Assembly (NCBI GenBank): GCA_033964015.1 | Contig: CM066913.1 | Span: 29,972,790 to 30,036,789, forward strand | Direction of reading: 5' to 3' | DNA length: 64,000 nt | Origin: Scolanthus callimorphus | Lineage: Eukaryota; Cnidaria; Anthozoa; Actiniaria; Edwardsiidae | Shown here: positions 22,550 through 34,689 of the stretch, one piece after another | Numbering within the stretch: position 1 is the first letter of the stretch | How the letters are laid out: each line of letters starts with the position of its first letter | Made by a program: the position numbers and the translations under genes | Notes under the pieces: model-generated | Told to the model about the DNA's origin: nothing | Database searches by the model: none | What the model saw: the letters and a program-made list of their open reading frames with translations, nothing else

Positions 22550-25380
22550 CAAGGAAACGCCCCAATTCGAGAGTGAATTGCAGTGAGAACGGTTGGTGGG
22601 GAGTGTCAATGTGTGCTCCGCATTAATTGAAGGACATCCTTGTAGAGCCCTTTTGGATACGATTAGATCCTAGAATATGTGTTGTTGGCTTTCACTTTGA
22701 CAATATGATTTGACATGAACATGTTGCACCTGACAGACGCAATTATTGTACAGTGTATTAGTGGACTTAAAGGCTAGTTCTCTGTACTGTAATGCAAGCG
22801 AAAGGATTTCAAACTCATAAACATTTCCTTCCTGTTGGTAAAAAAGAAAGAAAGCAAATATGCAAGCGTAAGAAAATCGAGATGTTGCGTTCCCTGGCAC
22901 GTGTGCTTGCATTGACTGTTTTTTTTTCACAAAAGATATCTTGAAGATCTCTAATTACAAGGGTGGTGGGACAAAAGGGCTATCAAGCCCTAGATCCTGA
23001 CGTCACTAAAGCAATAGCAGGTAGGGTTTTTAATAGTAAGTTAATAAATTACTATTGATACAAATTACATTTTTAGTGGGTATAAACCTTGTTTCCAAAT
23101 GAAGTCTGCAAGTCATAGAACCCTTATCCAGTATTTTGTTTAGTAAAGTGCTCTCCATGTTTCCGTTTTATTTGCTACTGTAGCCAAAACATCGAAAATT
23201 CCAATCAATTTCACTGGTCCTTTTTACATTTTTTTTTTTTTTGCTTATGAAAGCAATTTAACATTTCTAATAAAAATTTCTATTCAAAAGACATCTTTCC
23301 TTTTTGGTAGGATTTGTAAGGGAGCAGTTCAAGGCGAGAAATAAAAACATTATCAATGGGCAACTACATAAAGCATTTCAGGGCAAGTGCTGTCAGGCCC
23401 GCAAGGGCATAACAAAAACTGACAGGTAGTTATGTTATAGTGACACCAAGTTTTAAAAGGCGCTACTGTTAATAGCATCTACATCATCCCATACAGGATT
23501 CACATGTGTCTACTCTTGAAATATTAATGTTTTGACAGTTGAACTTCAATGACATTTAAGATTCGTGCTCACAAAACAAATGGTGATTCACAGTTGTTCA
23601 TATGGGTGGGTAAAAATTGCCAAGTACAAATGTACAACTGCTAAAACATGGTTAAATGCAATGGACAGTGTGTTGTTTACAGTGTGTAAGTCAAGCAAAA
23701 AAAGAACTTATTCAAATTGGCATCCGTGATAATTACCAACAGCAGTGACAATTTCCCATTGCTGGAAACCAGTCTTTCCTTTTTTTATTTTACATCATGG
23801 GAAAGTTTTGCTGAATCACTTTGATTAGGGTTTTTCAACACGTACAAATTCAATAAACAGAGTGCAAATATTTGAAATATTTGAAAAATTATGAAGATTA
23901 TGTAAATTATATTTAAAATGAATTAAGGTTTATTCTATCTACAGGCAGCGTTTGTATTGGCAAATATTATTTGATTTTTGACATTTAATTTTATAGTGAC
24001 CTTGCTACGACACAGAAGGATTACAGTAGTCTTACTTGACCATTTAAAATTATACAGAATTATACAAAAAGCAGTAAGATTTTTGAATTGATACATAATT
24101 GGACCCCTGTGGCCTACATGTAAAAAAAACATCCATAAAAATAATTGTTTATATGTACATTTTTAAGTAGTGCTCCGTCTTAGAACTATAGCGGAAACAA
24201 TAGGGCCGCGGAAACAGTGGTCGTCTAGTGATGCTCACACTCGATTTTCTTCTTGAACAACGAAATGCTATGAAATATCCGGAAGACCTACTCGGAAATA
24301 ATTCGGCGCTGCAAACGAAGTATTTCGCTACGAAATCGGTCAAAAACAAATTTCAACCAATCAGAAGGCCAGGATTTGTTGGTTAAGCCAATTAGTTGTT
24401 TAGAAATTTAACAATTTAAAACTTTACACAAAGCATAACTCAAATTCCCCATAGCCGTTCACGCTATCGTTCTTGGACGGAGCAGTACTGCATTATTTTT
24501 ACTAGAAGAAGTAGAACTTTAACAGGAATGAAAGGAAAAAAACTTTTCTATTGTTTTGTTTGCCTTAAAAACGCCCAGTAACAGTACAGATCTAAACAAA
24601 CTTTTAGATCTAGAAACTATGTGGATCAGTAAACTTAGTACTGGTGTACCGGCTGGGCTTAATAGGGTGGATCCCTGTGCACTCCGCACAGGAATCTAGT
24701 GCCTATTTCTGTTCTTTCTCAGTATCACGCTGTGTGTGTGCCGAAAGGCCTTTAACCGATTAAATCACATAGCTGTTCATGGCGTTTTTCATATTTGTCT
24801 GTCTTCTGAATAACAGTAAATGACCACCTGCATTCACTAAGAATGTGTCTGCTGAAACACCCATGTCAGGTTTAATTTTCCAGCTGAAGGTTGTTTTCTC
24901 AGATGGTATATTGCTCATTGATTAAACACAACTGCTGGCCACGAGGTAAGCAATATATTGGTAAAAATTAAAACTGGAATATATATAGCAGCAAAGTTAA
25001 CTAAGAGGAAAAGTATAACAATTAGGCAGGCAGCATTATTATTAGGGAAGAGTATAGACAAGAGTATAATGATAAGGCAATTGGGTACATCGTTTTCCGA
25101 GTATTGCAGTGGCGGATCCAGGGGTGGTTCCATGGGTCCCACGGAACCCCTTCTCGAAAATCTGACATTTTGAAAAAAAAAAATAAACGTGTACAACGAT
25201 TAAGGTTTGCATTTTTTGGTAAGCAAACAAACACAATTATTGAGTTCGTTTCGTTCAGATACCGGGACGGTACATTTTCACAGCGGTCATTCCCTGCATT
25301 TCATTCGGGCTACCTCTACTTGGACAGTACTTGCGCAATTGCAGTGTCTACTCAGCAAATCAGCCATTTTCGCCAACTTA
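22550..25380. other. No gene recognised; AT-rich spacer
   Basis: Only short frames without motifs are present. One arm of a G-rich foldback element (gtggcggatccaggggtggt) is at 25109-25128. Otherwise I see nothing structured in this stretch. Confidence 0.5.
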
Positions 25381-25385
25381 AGTAC

Positions 25386-25629
25386 AGCCGATTGCGTTTG
25401 ACTGTTTAACCCAAACAGTTCGCACGTTACGTTTGAACGTTGAAACGTTGTGTTGTGAGAGAAAAAGTGAGACGTTTCCAACGGAAACCGCCATGTTTAT
25501 TTTCACTGACCAATCAGGGAAGACAGAACTCTTTGGTTCTCCATAGAAACGTCTCGTTCCATCCTAGAAACGCAACGTTCAAACGTAACGTACGAACTGT
25601 TGGGATTAAACAGTCAAACGCAATCGGCT
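25386..25629. repeat. MITE with about 60-bp near-perfect inverted ends
   Basis: agccgattgcgtttgactgt at 25386 is matched by its inverse ending at 25629, and the pairing continues through gttcgcacgttacgtttgaa with three or four mismatches. No clear target duplication is visible. It has no coding capacity. Confidence 0.8.
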
Positions 25630-25774
25630 TTATTGAGCACGTGCTTTTCAATGAGTAAGCGGAAAATTCCAAGCGAAAAACCTATCACATCCTTCTTTAA
25701 GAAGAGCAGAAGGGGTAAATAGAAACACTGGATTGCATTACTGTATTTGAACTGGGCCACAACGAGTTTTGTTC

Positions 25775-26040
25775 CAACAACAACAACAAGTCTTTATTTC
25801 CTCAAAAATTTACAAAAGTTTTATAATGATAGTTTGGAAAAAAGAAAGAGGGCTGGCTACCTAGAATAACTAAAGAGTTAAAAGTTTTAGGCAGCCAGTT
25901 ATATACATATAGATTTAATACAAATATAGGTCGGCACACGAACACATATACAAAAATGAATAAACAACAAACAAAAATAACATTTAATGCACGATTAAGG
26001 GATGAATGCTTTCCTTCACTTTAGATATAGGAGAAAGAAC
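25775..26040 (-). mobile_element. Likely 3' end of a LINE on the - strand
   Basis: On the - strand the sequence ends aataaagacttgttgttgtt, a polyadenylation-like signal followed by a GTT/TTG microsatellite, the common 3' terminus of L2/CR1-type LINEs. The upstream 250 bases are AT-rich, untranslated-like sequence. No RT coding remains. Confidence 0.4.
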
Positions 26041-26194
26041 CAAAAAACCAAAAAACGAGGTTTGCTATGGTTTTTGACATGGAGGTTTTTAGCGGAACTT
26101 CCCGTGCCAAAGGCACGGAGTGGAGCCCCATACGTATCATTCAACGTCACATGAGAAAGCAACCCATCCAAGCCAAAACGATACGTTCAGCGGC

Positions 26195-26420
26195 TTACGA
26201 AAACATCGCGGGCTCTTATCTACGCATGCGCACTTGCGTTTTTGGCGACCCGTGTACACAGCCAATCACAGTCCGTCTTGGATCACTGAGCGCGCGCGCG
26301 TCATTTTGTCCTCCAGCACAGCGCCGCGGTGCTTTGACGCGGTGCTTGGCAGAGGACACGGACCGGAAGTCGCTCCTTCATTTTCCCGCCGAAAAAACTC
26401 ACAAAACACGCGCCCGCGTC
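26195..26420. promoter_or_regulatory. CpG-rich promoter-like patch (NRF1, CCAAT motifs)
   Basis: This short island is far richer in CpG than its surroundings. It contains acgcatgcgcac (26223), matching the NRF-1 palindrome, a CCAAT box (gccaatcaca, 26260) and gcgcgcgcg (26291). Open frames run through it (26067-26519, 26120-26467) but look like a by-product of GC content. The transcribed partner is not identified; frames downstream to 26788 lack motifs. Confidence 0.35.
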
Positions 26421-27921
26421 GGCTCACTCGAGTTCATTCAGACGAACTTTATGTTGAGTCAAACTGAGACAAACTCGTGGGTGCGAACCACGCCAAATTT
26501 GCTCAAAAGAATTCTCTAGTGATTGTCAAAATACTTCGAATTCGATTCCTTCGCCGATATTTCATAATGTTGTTTAGTCATTTTGGAGAAACTATGAGGG
26601 AGTTGAAAAAGATTCAAAGGCTAGATTGCAGAATACCTGGCCCACGGCGAAGCAAGACGTGTTTTTCTGAAGAAAAACAACAGTTTCATTCGTCAAAGCT
26701 GCAAGCTAGTACAATGAGACAAATACTATGTCAAGTATTCTTTGTTGTGGATTTCGCTGAAAATCTTATTTTTCATTTTTATTTCTAGGAGATTATCTTT
26801 TGTCGGTCGTGAACTGCGACTTGTTAGCATATCAGAACGCGCTAATACTCTCATTGCCATATAATGGTAACATGAATTTTCTTGATTTAAACTGTAAAGG
26901 TGAGCTCCCTGTGAGTAAGGACGTGGGGTGTGTATGATTGGAGTTCCGCTTTTAGGCATTGCCTAAATCTATATATTATCGATTTGAGAGAGATTTGCAA
27001 GCAACACTTCGAAGCAATTATGATCGAGTTTGTTCCTAGAAGCAACGTGCTTATGAGCTAGAGCCGAAGCTTGAAGAGGAGAGGGAAGCTTACAGAAGAA
27101 GGGAGAACTTAAGGTGACTCATTCGAAATTCAAAATGCACCCAACTGTGTCTAGAGCGCAAATCTGCGTCGCCAAACTCAAGGCTATAACTTTTGTGTCT
27201 TTTCCCCTATTGTTATAATTCTTTTTTTCAAATCCTACTTTAATGACGTATAAATCAGTTATTAATAACCGATCTTCTTGGAAACATTTTTAGAAGTCAC
27301 AATCAAAATTTTTGTGAGGCCCTAATTTCATATTCAGGTCGTACTAGAAAAAAAATTGCCGGTTTTTTTGGCTCAAACTCCAGGAATCGATTCCAGTTGA
27401 AGTAATCTCAAATCGAGCTAAGTTACAGAAAATTCGTCGGAACAGAAACGCGATAATAAAAATGCCGTCAACTTTGGCCAAATTAGAAGGCTGATTCAGC
27501 TTGGCTTGAATTGAATTTTAATAGTGCTCCGAAAACTCATTTTTTGGGGCTCTTCCTTCGGCACTATATTGTATAGTAATGTATTAAACTTTACCGAAGG
27601 TCAGATTGTAAACACCATGAACTACTAAACACATTTTAACGCGACATTCTTGTAATAAATTCATTGCTTTTTTTTTTTTTTTTTTTTTTTGCCATTGTTT
27701 TTTTTTTATTATTCACAATGTTTATTTCGTTTTATCGATACACAACATATATATACTAATACATGATAAAAGGACAAAAAAAAAATACTAATACAAGCTA
27801 CAACCCTATCACATAATACTATACTAACGGTCAAAATACAGTCTACTCTTAGTAGAAAAAAAAAAAAAAAAAAAAAAGCGAAACAGAGAAACAGCTACAA
27901 AAAAACAATGAAAGTCTAAAT

Positions 27922-30900
27922 TTAATCTAATAATAGACTTATTTTTTCCCATTTCTTTAAATCTATGTCGATATTATTATTTTCCCTCGCAATTAAGAGC
28001 TCCATGCTATGCACCCATTTTAATTCCTTCTTGAAAACTTTCAAGTCCGGTTTCATTCTTTTGTACCTACAAAAATAAATTACTTTTTTTGCAAGCAATA
28101 TCAGGAAATTCAGAGTTAAAAAAACACCTTGTTGTTCAATGATCCCGAAAATAATTTTTTCATAGGATAAATTATTAAACACAAAATCATCACAATTAAA
28201 CCAAACCGTTAACTCTGACCAGAAGGCCTGAACATATGGACAATCAAAAAAGAGGTGTCTAACTGTTTCAGGTTGTTCCTCACAAAACGTACAACAATTG
28301 CTGGAAACTAATTTCATTTTAAATAAACGATCATTTGTAAATAAATGCGCGTCAATATTTTGTACTGAAACTCTCTCATTTTAGTGCTCATCGTGATTAT
28401 GCGAGGAAGCAAAAAATGTTTTCCCAGCTGCGTCCATTGTGCGACAAGTCACGTTCAAATTTTTGAATTGATACTGGGGGTTTAGAAATCCTATTAATGA
28501 ATATGGTAGTGATTACTTTCGCACTAATTTTATCTAAATTGCTAAGCTTCAAACAAATATCATCAACTTGAAACTGATCGGGCGTAACCACATATCTACA
28601 AAGAGGGTAGACACTTTCGACTTTCATAGCTTTTCTCCATGTTTCCGGCACTGCATCGTAAATTCGTATGCAGTTAAAATAATCTAAATCAGTAAGTTCA
28701 GGAGCCTTCTGCTTCATCTTCTCGTAAGAGAGTAGAGAGCCATATTGGTCTACTAAATCCGCTACTTTAAGAATATTCTGCCTATGAAGTCTATGGTCCA
28801 ATATACTATTTTTACCAACACGAATATACTTATTATTCCAGAGATTCTCATTGTAAAAATCGTTCGCGCTCTTTAGATCTTTATTTCTAAAAAGCTCAGA
28901 CCACACGGATAACGATTCTCTATAGAATAACGAGATATGCGGAAGCTGCAATAAGTCAACATCGAAATTAGAATACAGAAGAAGCGAAGCCCCCACACTA
29001 TGTAAGTATTGATCCAAAATATATTTCCATGTCGTTTCCTCGCCAAACAAATATTTAACTAGACAAATGATCCTTTGTGCTTTGACCATAGACTCTAGAT
29101 GGGGCATCCTGAGCCCCCCAAATTTGTAATCTCTGATGAGGGTCAAGCGCTTAATTTTATCTTTCTTTCCATTCCAAACAAAATCGTATAGCAATTTGTT
29201 TACATCATTAATAACCTGTGCTGATGCCCAGATTTGAGCCGTTTTATAGACGACTTTTGGCAGAACAAAGGATTTTAAAACTTGGATACGCCCCAATAAA
29301 GTAAGATTCCTCCATTTCCAGAAATTGAGTTTTTTTTTAGCGAATGTAGAATCAAGTCGTAATTTAATTCCTTTCTCTTTCTCTCATCGTAGGAATAATA
29401 AATTCCCAGAATTTTGATGGGTTCATCGACTTTCTTGATGTCTAGCTCCTCACTAATCGCCTTTCTCGCTCGGGAACTACCTAACCACATAGCTTCGGTC
29501 TTGTCGTTATTAACGTTTAAACCAGAGACCGACGCAAATTCGAATAATGCCTTCTTGAGCTCAAGATATGATCGCTTATTCTGCAGAAAAACAGTGAGAT
29601 CGTCAGCAAATATACTAAGTTTCACTTCTTTTTTACCAATCAGTAGACCCTTTACGTTGTTATTTTCTCTTATCGAAATAGCTAACACCTCTAGAGCAAT
29701 AATGAAAAGAAAAGCGGACAGAGGATCGCCTTGGCGGACGCCTTTTGTGACAGCAAAAAAAACCCGTCTGATGACCATTGTTCATCACAGAACTACTAAT
29801 ATTAGTATACATGGTTACTATCCAACGGACAAAAGAGTCGCCAAAATTAAATTGTTTCAGAGCTCTTACAAGGAAATTTCGATTAAGAGAATCAAACGCT
29901 TTCTCGAAATCGATTGTTACAAGAAGACCAGGAATTTCACAGAGATTTGCATAATCGATTACGTCATCGATATTTCGAGCAGCATCCGAAATTGTTCGGC
30001 CTTTTACGTACGCATTCTGGTTGTGGTGTATAATCGAAGGTAGTATTGGTTCCAGTCTCAAAGCCAAAGCCTTAGACGCCATTTTTGCATCAACATTAAT
30101 AAGTGAGATGGGTCTCCAATTATTTAGATATCTTCTATCCTTATCTTTTTTTTTCAAGTAATTTAATTATCGCCTGACGCTGTGAAATCGATAATTCGCC
30201 ATGAATGTAAGAATAATTCAATGCATCGACTAAGTCCTGCCCTAGCTCAGACCAAAAAGCCAAATAAAATTCAGCAGTCAAACCATCGTTACCTGGTGAT
30301 TTATTAAGCTTGAATTTTTTTAATGCATTATAACACTCGCCAATTGTAAGATGGCCCTCGCAGCTTTCTTTTTGCTTAGTAGATATTTTTGGAATATTTA
30401 ACTTTTCCATAAATTCGTTAATAGATGGATGGTCAATGTTAATGCTATCAAAAGACAGATCTTTTTCAGTATATAGCTCAGAAAAGAAATATTCTAACTC
30501 ACTGGAAATTCCTTTGGGATCAAATACCTGTTTTCCATTCCGATCGATCACTTTTCTGACACAAGATTGCTTAGTCCTTTTTTTCTCGAGACTCAGGAAA
30601 TATTTATTGTTCTTTTCGCCTTTCTCGTACCATTCAGCACGGGATCGTATAATTGATCCTTGAACAACATATTCATATAACGATTCGTATTCAAATTTAG
30701 ATGATTCAAGATTAGCAATGTTTATATCTGATGCGTCATCAGCACACTGCATTTCTGCTTCTTTCAAACGTGACTCAGCTTCCTGCAACCTATCTCTTCT
30801 CTGTCTAGCTTTCATTTTGCTAAATTTCATTGATACTTGTCTTATTCTATACTTCACCAAGTCCCATAGGACACGCTGATCATTAACTTCACAAAACTCA

Positions 30901-31494
30901 TTCTTCCAAACAGGAATGCTAGTCTTTATAAGAGTAACGTAGTCGGGATCATCAGTTAAACTTGAGTTAAACTTCCAGTAAGAAGGACCTCTGTTCAGCT
31001 CAGGAAAACTTTTTGCTTGGAGAACGATGCATGAATGGTCCGATTTAATTGACGGTGTTATGTCTGTTTTTGAAATTTCTTCCTGAAAAGTACTATCAAT
31101 CAACCAAAAATCAAGTCGTCTCTGAACAAAAGGCTTCCTTTGTCTCCACGTGAAAGCCTTTTTATCCGGATTTCTAATCCTCCAAATATCGATTAGGTCA
31201 AAAGTTAGCATCAAATCCTTGACTGCTTTAGTGCCCTTTTTAGGCTTAGAGTTACTACTGCTGTCTAAATCTGATGATAAAAAAAACATTAAAATCTCCG
31301 CCAAAAATTAACTTAGCCTCTGTGTTTTCCACTACAGCAGACACTTCCTCCTTCAAATTTTGAAAAAATGTTAATTGCTCGACTTCTTTGTCAGGTGCAT
31401 AAACATTAACAATCACAAAGAGCACATCTTGAAAGACTGCGTGCAAAATGATGTAACGACCGTTCTCATCATATTTTACAGATCTTACATCCAA
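27922..31494 (-). pseudogene. LINE ORF2: endonuclease, RT and C-terminal zinc finger
   Basis: Frames in order: 31494-31255 (endonuclease, IVNVYAPDKE, FGGDFNV), 31304-30141 (ITPSIKSDHSC, end of endonuclease; RRDRLQEAESRL; EKGEKNNKYFLSLEKKR; LNKSPGNDGLTAEFY, RT motif 0-1), 30157-29660 (PISLINVDAKMASKALA, TIDFEKAFDSLN with motif A Asp), 29778-29275 (TKGVRQGDPLSAFLF, LSIFADDLTVFL with the FADD box), 29296-28397 (thumb and C-terminal region) and 28317-27922 (CCTFCEEQPETVRHLFFDC, the zinc-ribbon end of L1-like ORF2). At least four frameshifts separate them. The start of the endonuclease (the LN and QET motifs) is missing before 31494. Confidence 0.85.
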
Positions 31495-31755
31495 GTCAAC
31501 ACCAGGCTTTGTTAAAATAAAAAAAAACTCAACACATAAACAGAGAAAAATAAGTCAAGAACTTTACCATAATTTTCTTATCTTATAAAAAAAAAAAATT
31601 TTCAGCAGACTGGAGGGGTGAGATGAGCGAATGGAGAAAAAAAAATGTAAGCTTATATCTAATCCAACTGTGAAAGGCCTTCAAAAATTATAAGTTACAT
31701 AATTCAATCTATTTATTACTATATAGGCGAAAAAGATCGATCAAGAAAAACATAC

Positions 31756-32586
31756 TCAAGAATCAATTGAAACGGTGCTATTTGTCGATGTTATCTGTTC
31801 GGTTGGATCTTTATAGAGTACACCGTCTATATAAAGTTTATCGAATACTACCTTTGCGGCTTTGCCTTCGAGCTTGGCAGCTTTCATCTTTGCGACGAGC
31901 CGCTTCCTAACCTGTAGAACTTCGGGTGGAAAATCTTCTGATAGCGAAAGAGTAGACCCCTTCAACTTGTTTGCTTGTCTCAACACAAACTCCTTCTCTT
32001 TGAAGAAACTAAACTTAGCGATGATTTGTCGCGGGTTTCCATCCGTGCTCTTGCTACCAGTGCGATGCACTCGCTCAAGGCTCAACTCATCCACATCTTT
32101 CGCCGCCATCATGAGATTGGTCTCCAAGAAATCCCTAAGAATATTCTCTGTATCCCTCGGAGTTTCTTTCACTTTTTCAGGAATCATATAAAAGCGTAGG
32201 TTGTTACGTCTACTGTGACCCTCTAATTTGATACCCCTGGTAGTTTCACGCTGTAGGTCGTCTCGTAGATTTTGAAGAGTTGACTCTTGGTCGTGAAGCT
32301 GCTTCTTTAACGTATCTATTTCATGATAAGCAAACTCCAGACTGCCTTCTAGCTCCCTGTTCCTTTCCTCTAGTGCATCTTGTCTTTCCTTCAAAGCTCC
32401 TATCTCGTCAAGCCTTTGCAAAGCTATATCGAGTTTCCTGTTAATTTCACTCATCTGCTCGGCACATTGGCAATGGCCGCATGACTCGCTATTTGCGAGC
32501 GAGTCATCATTTGTATCCGGCGTATCGGTTTGAGAGCCTCTACTGCGTTTCCTTTTCTTTTTATCGTTTTCTTGCTTTTCAGCCAT
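31756..32586 (-). CDS. LINE ORF1 protein (coiled coil, RRM, C-terminal domain)
   Basis: The frame is intact from an ATG at 32586 (MAEKQEN; an earlier in-frame ATG at 32634 is less likely because the leader precedes it), giving 276 residues. It has a basic Lys/Arg start, a long heptad-type coiled coil (residues about 45-130, rich in Glu/Leu/Gln), then HSRRNNLRFYMIPE, the RNA-binding RRM of L1-type ORF1 proteins, RVHRTG and IIAKFSFFKEKE, and the C-terminal domain LSEDFPPEVLQVRKRL. It trimerises and binds LINE RNA in known relatives. Confidence 0.85.
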   Translation of the reverse strand: MAEKQENDKKKRKRSRGSQTDTPDTNDDSLANSESCGHCQCAEQMSEINRKLDIALQRLDEIGALKERQDALEERNRELEGSLEFAYHEIDTLKKQLHDQESTLQNLRDDLQRETTRGIKLEGHSRRNNLRFYMIPEKVKETPRDTENILRDFLETNLMMAAKDVDELSLERVHRTGSKSTDGNPRQIIAKFSFFKEKEFVLRQANKLKGSTLSLSEDFPPEVLQVRKRLVAKMKAAKLEGKAAKVVFDKLYIDGVLYKDPTEQITSTNSTVSIDS

Positions 32587-33269
32587 TAAAACAAAGATAC
32601 TTTGAACTGAAAAAATATAATCAAAGCCTCTCACATCATGGAAAAGCCGGAGCTCTCGTTAGCCACGTCCGTACTCCATGACAGTCTGCAGCCCCCTGCA
32701 TGCGCTTTCACGATTTCTTTCCTCGGTAAATGATTTTCCAACACTTTAGTAGTTCATCGTATTTACAATCTGACCTTCCGCAAAGTTTAATACATTACTA
32801 TACAATATAGTGCCGAAGGAAGAGCCCCAAATAATGAGTTTTCGGAGCACTATTAAAATTCAATTGAAGCCGAGCAGAATCAGCCTTCTAATTTGGCCAA
32901 AGTTGACGGCATTTTTATTACTGCGTTTCTGTTCCGACGAATTTTCTGTAACTTAGCTCGATTTGAGATTACTTCAACTGGAATCGATTCCTGGAGTTTG
33001 AGCCAAAAAAACCGGCAATTTTTTTTTTCTAGTACGACCTGAATATGAAATTAGGGCCTCACAAAAATTTAGATTGTGACTTCTAAAAATGTTTCCAAGA
33101 AGATCGGTTATTAAGAACTTATTTATACATCACTAAGGTAGGATTTGAAAAAAGAATTATAACAATAGAGGAAAAGACACAAAAGTTATAGAGTTTGGCG
33201 ACGCAGATTTGCGCTCTAGACACAGTTGGGTGCATTTTGAATTTCGAATGAGTCACCTTAAACTTTAAA

Positions 33270-34230
33270 AACATTCCCGAGCCGAACAAAGGATTTACAG
33301 CTCGATGTGTCTGCTATCCAATCTCACGCAGTCCACCGCGTTGGCAAAATGCAGTTCTGCGGACACCAAGGCCTAGCCCGATAATAGCGAGATTCCTTTC
33401 AACAGAAAACCCGGGATCTAGTGTTTAGGAAAAAGCAACTTTTGACAAAGTCAGAGGTACGAAGGGACCTATATCACTCAAGACTTCCCCAGAGAAGTTC
33501 AGAAAGAGAGGGGGGCTCTGGTAAGGGCTATGTTGAAAGCAAAGGAGCAAGAAAAGTCGGCTAAAGATCTGGGGAAGGGCAAACTTGGAAGGTCAAACTT
33601 ACGACAGCAGCAGAATACCGGTGAACTAATACACGCAGTATGTTGGTTCCCTTTTTTAGGCAGCTTTTGAATAATATCTAACTTACGAAGATGCCCGAGA
33701 TAACAAGTAGGTATTACGTTAACCTTTATGTAAAAGTATTATTATTTATGTTTTTTAATGCCCATGTTTACTCGATATTATGTTAATGATCTACGAAAAC
33801 GACGGAAGCAAATGTGAATTTTAAGCTGCTCTCACTCAATGTCAAGGGACTCCAAAAATCGAAACAAGTTATTTAATTGGCTTAATAATCACGGCCTCCA
33901 AGAAGGGGTCGCGGGAATTCAAGAAACCCAAGATATCGATGACATTAAACGAAAATGGCGTTCACAATTTAGAGAGAAAGTAAAGGAGTGGCGATCTTAT
34001 TCGGTGAAAACCTGGACTTTGATATAGCTTGAGAGTACTGTGACCCGTTGCACCGCTTCATGATAATATACTGCACAATACAAAACAAGCGATTTTTGCT
34101 TGTAAATTACTACGCTCCAAACACCGAAAAAGATGTGATTTTGCTTCAACAAATCATACAAAACATTTCAGAAGTTGATTCCACGCCGGAAACAAACATA
34201 TTGTTTGGTGATTTTAATTTCGTCCCTTGA
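33270..34230 (+). pseudogene. Second LINE fragment: ORF1 end and endonuclease
   Basis: Immediately outside the TTAA element, one + frame (about 33470-33600) reads YITQDFPREVQKERGALVRA, the C-terminal domain of a LINE ORF1. After a gap, 33810-34020 reads KLLSLNVKGLQKS and IQETQDIDDIKRKW, and 34048-34230 reads LVNYYAPNTEKDV and ILFGDFNFVP, endonuclease blocks. Stops and frameshifts occur throughout. It is from a LINE of the same broad type as the - strand copy but is a different, more degraded copy. Confidence 0.7.
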
Positions 34231-34683
34231 ACAACAAACACTATCTACAGCTCACAGGAACGGCTATGGGGACTCGTACGGCAACGTCCTAGGCCAACCT
34301 CTTTATGGCCACACTTGAATCGCAATTACTACACTCAGCTCTACATCAACTACAGCTTTTATTATCTGGACACATGGGGACGAGCACTTAACGACTTCTT
34401 CACACACATCAACACATTTCGCCACACTATTAATTTCACACATGAACACTGTAGAACAAAAATGAACTTCTAAGACACATACATGCACCTCATCCATGAT
34501 GGATACTTGAGGTCTTCACTATACACCAAACCCCCTGACAGCACGTTCCTACCACTCCTCGCACCACCCACTTACATGCAAAAGGAAACCATATACAGTC
34601 AAGCACTACGTTACCGCACCATCACCATTGATGATGATCAACTCCAGGCTAGCCTGGACAAACTCAGGGGAGAGCAGGCTTGA
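34231..34683 (+). pseudogene. Penelope-like element reverse transcriptase fragment
   Basis: The first frame reads KHYLQLTGTAMGTRTAT and ANLFMATLE, the Penelope RT motif around GTAMG. After stops, another reads HINTFRHTINFTHEH and the last, LYTKPPDSTFLPLL and YSQALRYRTI, matches the thumb-side LY.KPTD...L and ys.alR motifs. The catalytic YIDD region lies in a damaged segment between them (34330-34380). It begins exactly where the LINE endonuclease fragment stops. Confidence 0.7.
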
Positions 34684-34689
34684 TGTGAA

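Larger units (their letters stand above)
27665..32720 (-). mobile_element. L1/Tx1-like LINE, nearly full length, broken
   Basis: On the - strand the order is 5' leader, ORF1 (32586-31756), ORF2 pieces (31494-27922), a 3' region and a T run at about 27668-27690 that is the poly(A) tail. It sits between the inverted arms of a TTAA element, so it inserted there. ORF2 has several frameshifts and lacks the N-terminal part of the endonuclease, so the copy is dead. Exact ends are uncertain because target duplications could not be read. Confidence 0.85.
27113..33257. mobile_element. TTAA-target DNA transposon, about 515-bp arms
   Basis: The sequence GGTGACTCATTCGAAATTC at 27113 is repeated in inverse at 33239-33257, and both ends are flanked by TTAA (27109-27112 and 33258-33261). 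The inverted similarity runs about 515 bp inward (to about 27630 and from about 32743) with about 5-8% mismatches. A TTAA duplication and long inverted repeats fit Kolobok or piggyBac-like non-autonomous elements. No transposase lies between the arms; the interior is a LINE on the - strand. Confidence 0.85.

Noticed and set aside
26067..26519. 150-codon frame in CpG-rich DNA
   Set aside because: Open because of high GC; no domain, no splice context and an overlapping alternative frame that is equally open.
29414..30043. 209-codon + strand frame
   Set aside because: Antisense shadow of the LINE reverse transcriptase on the - strand.
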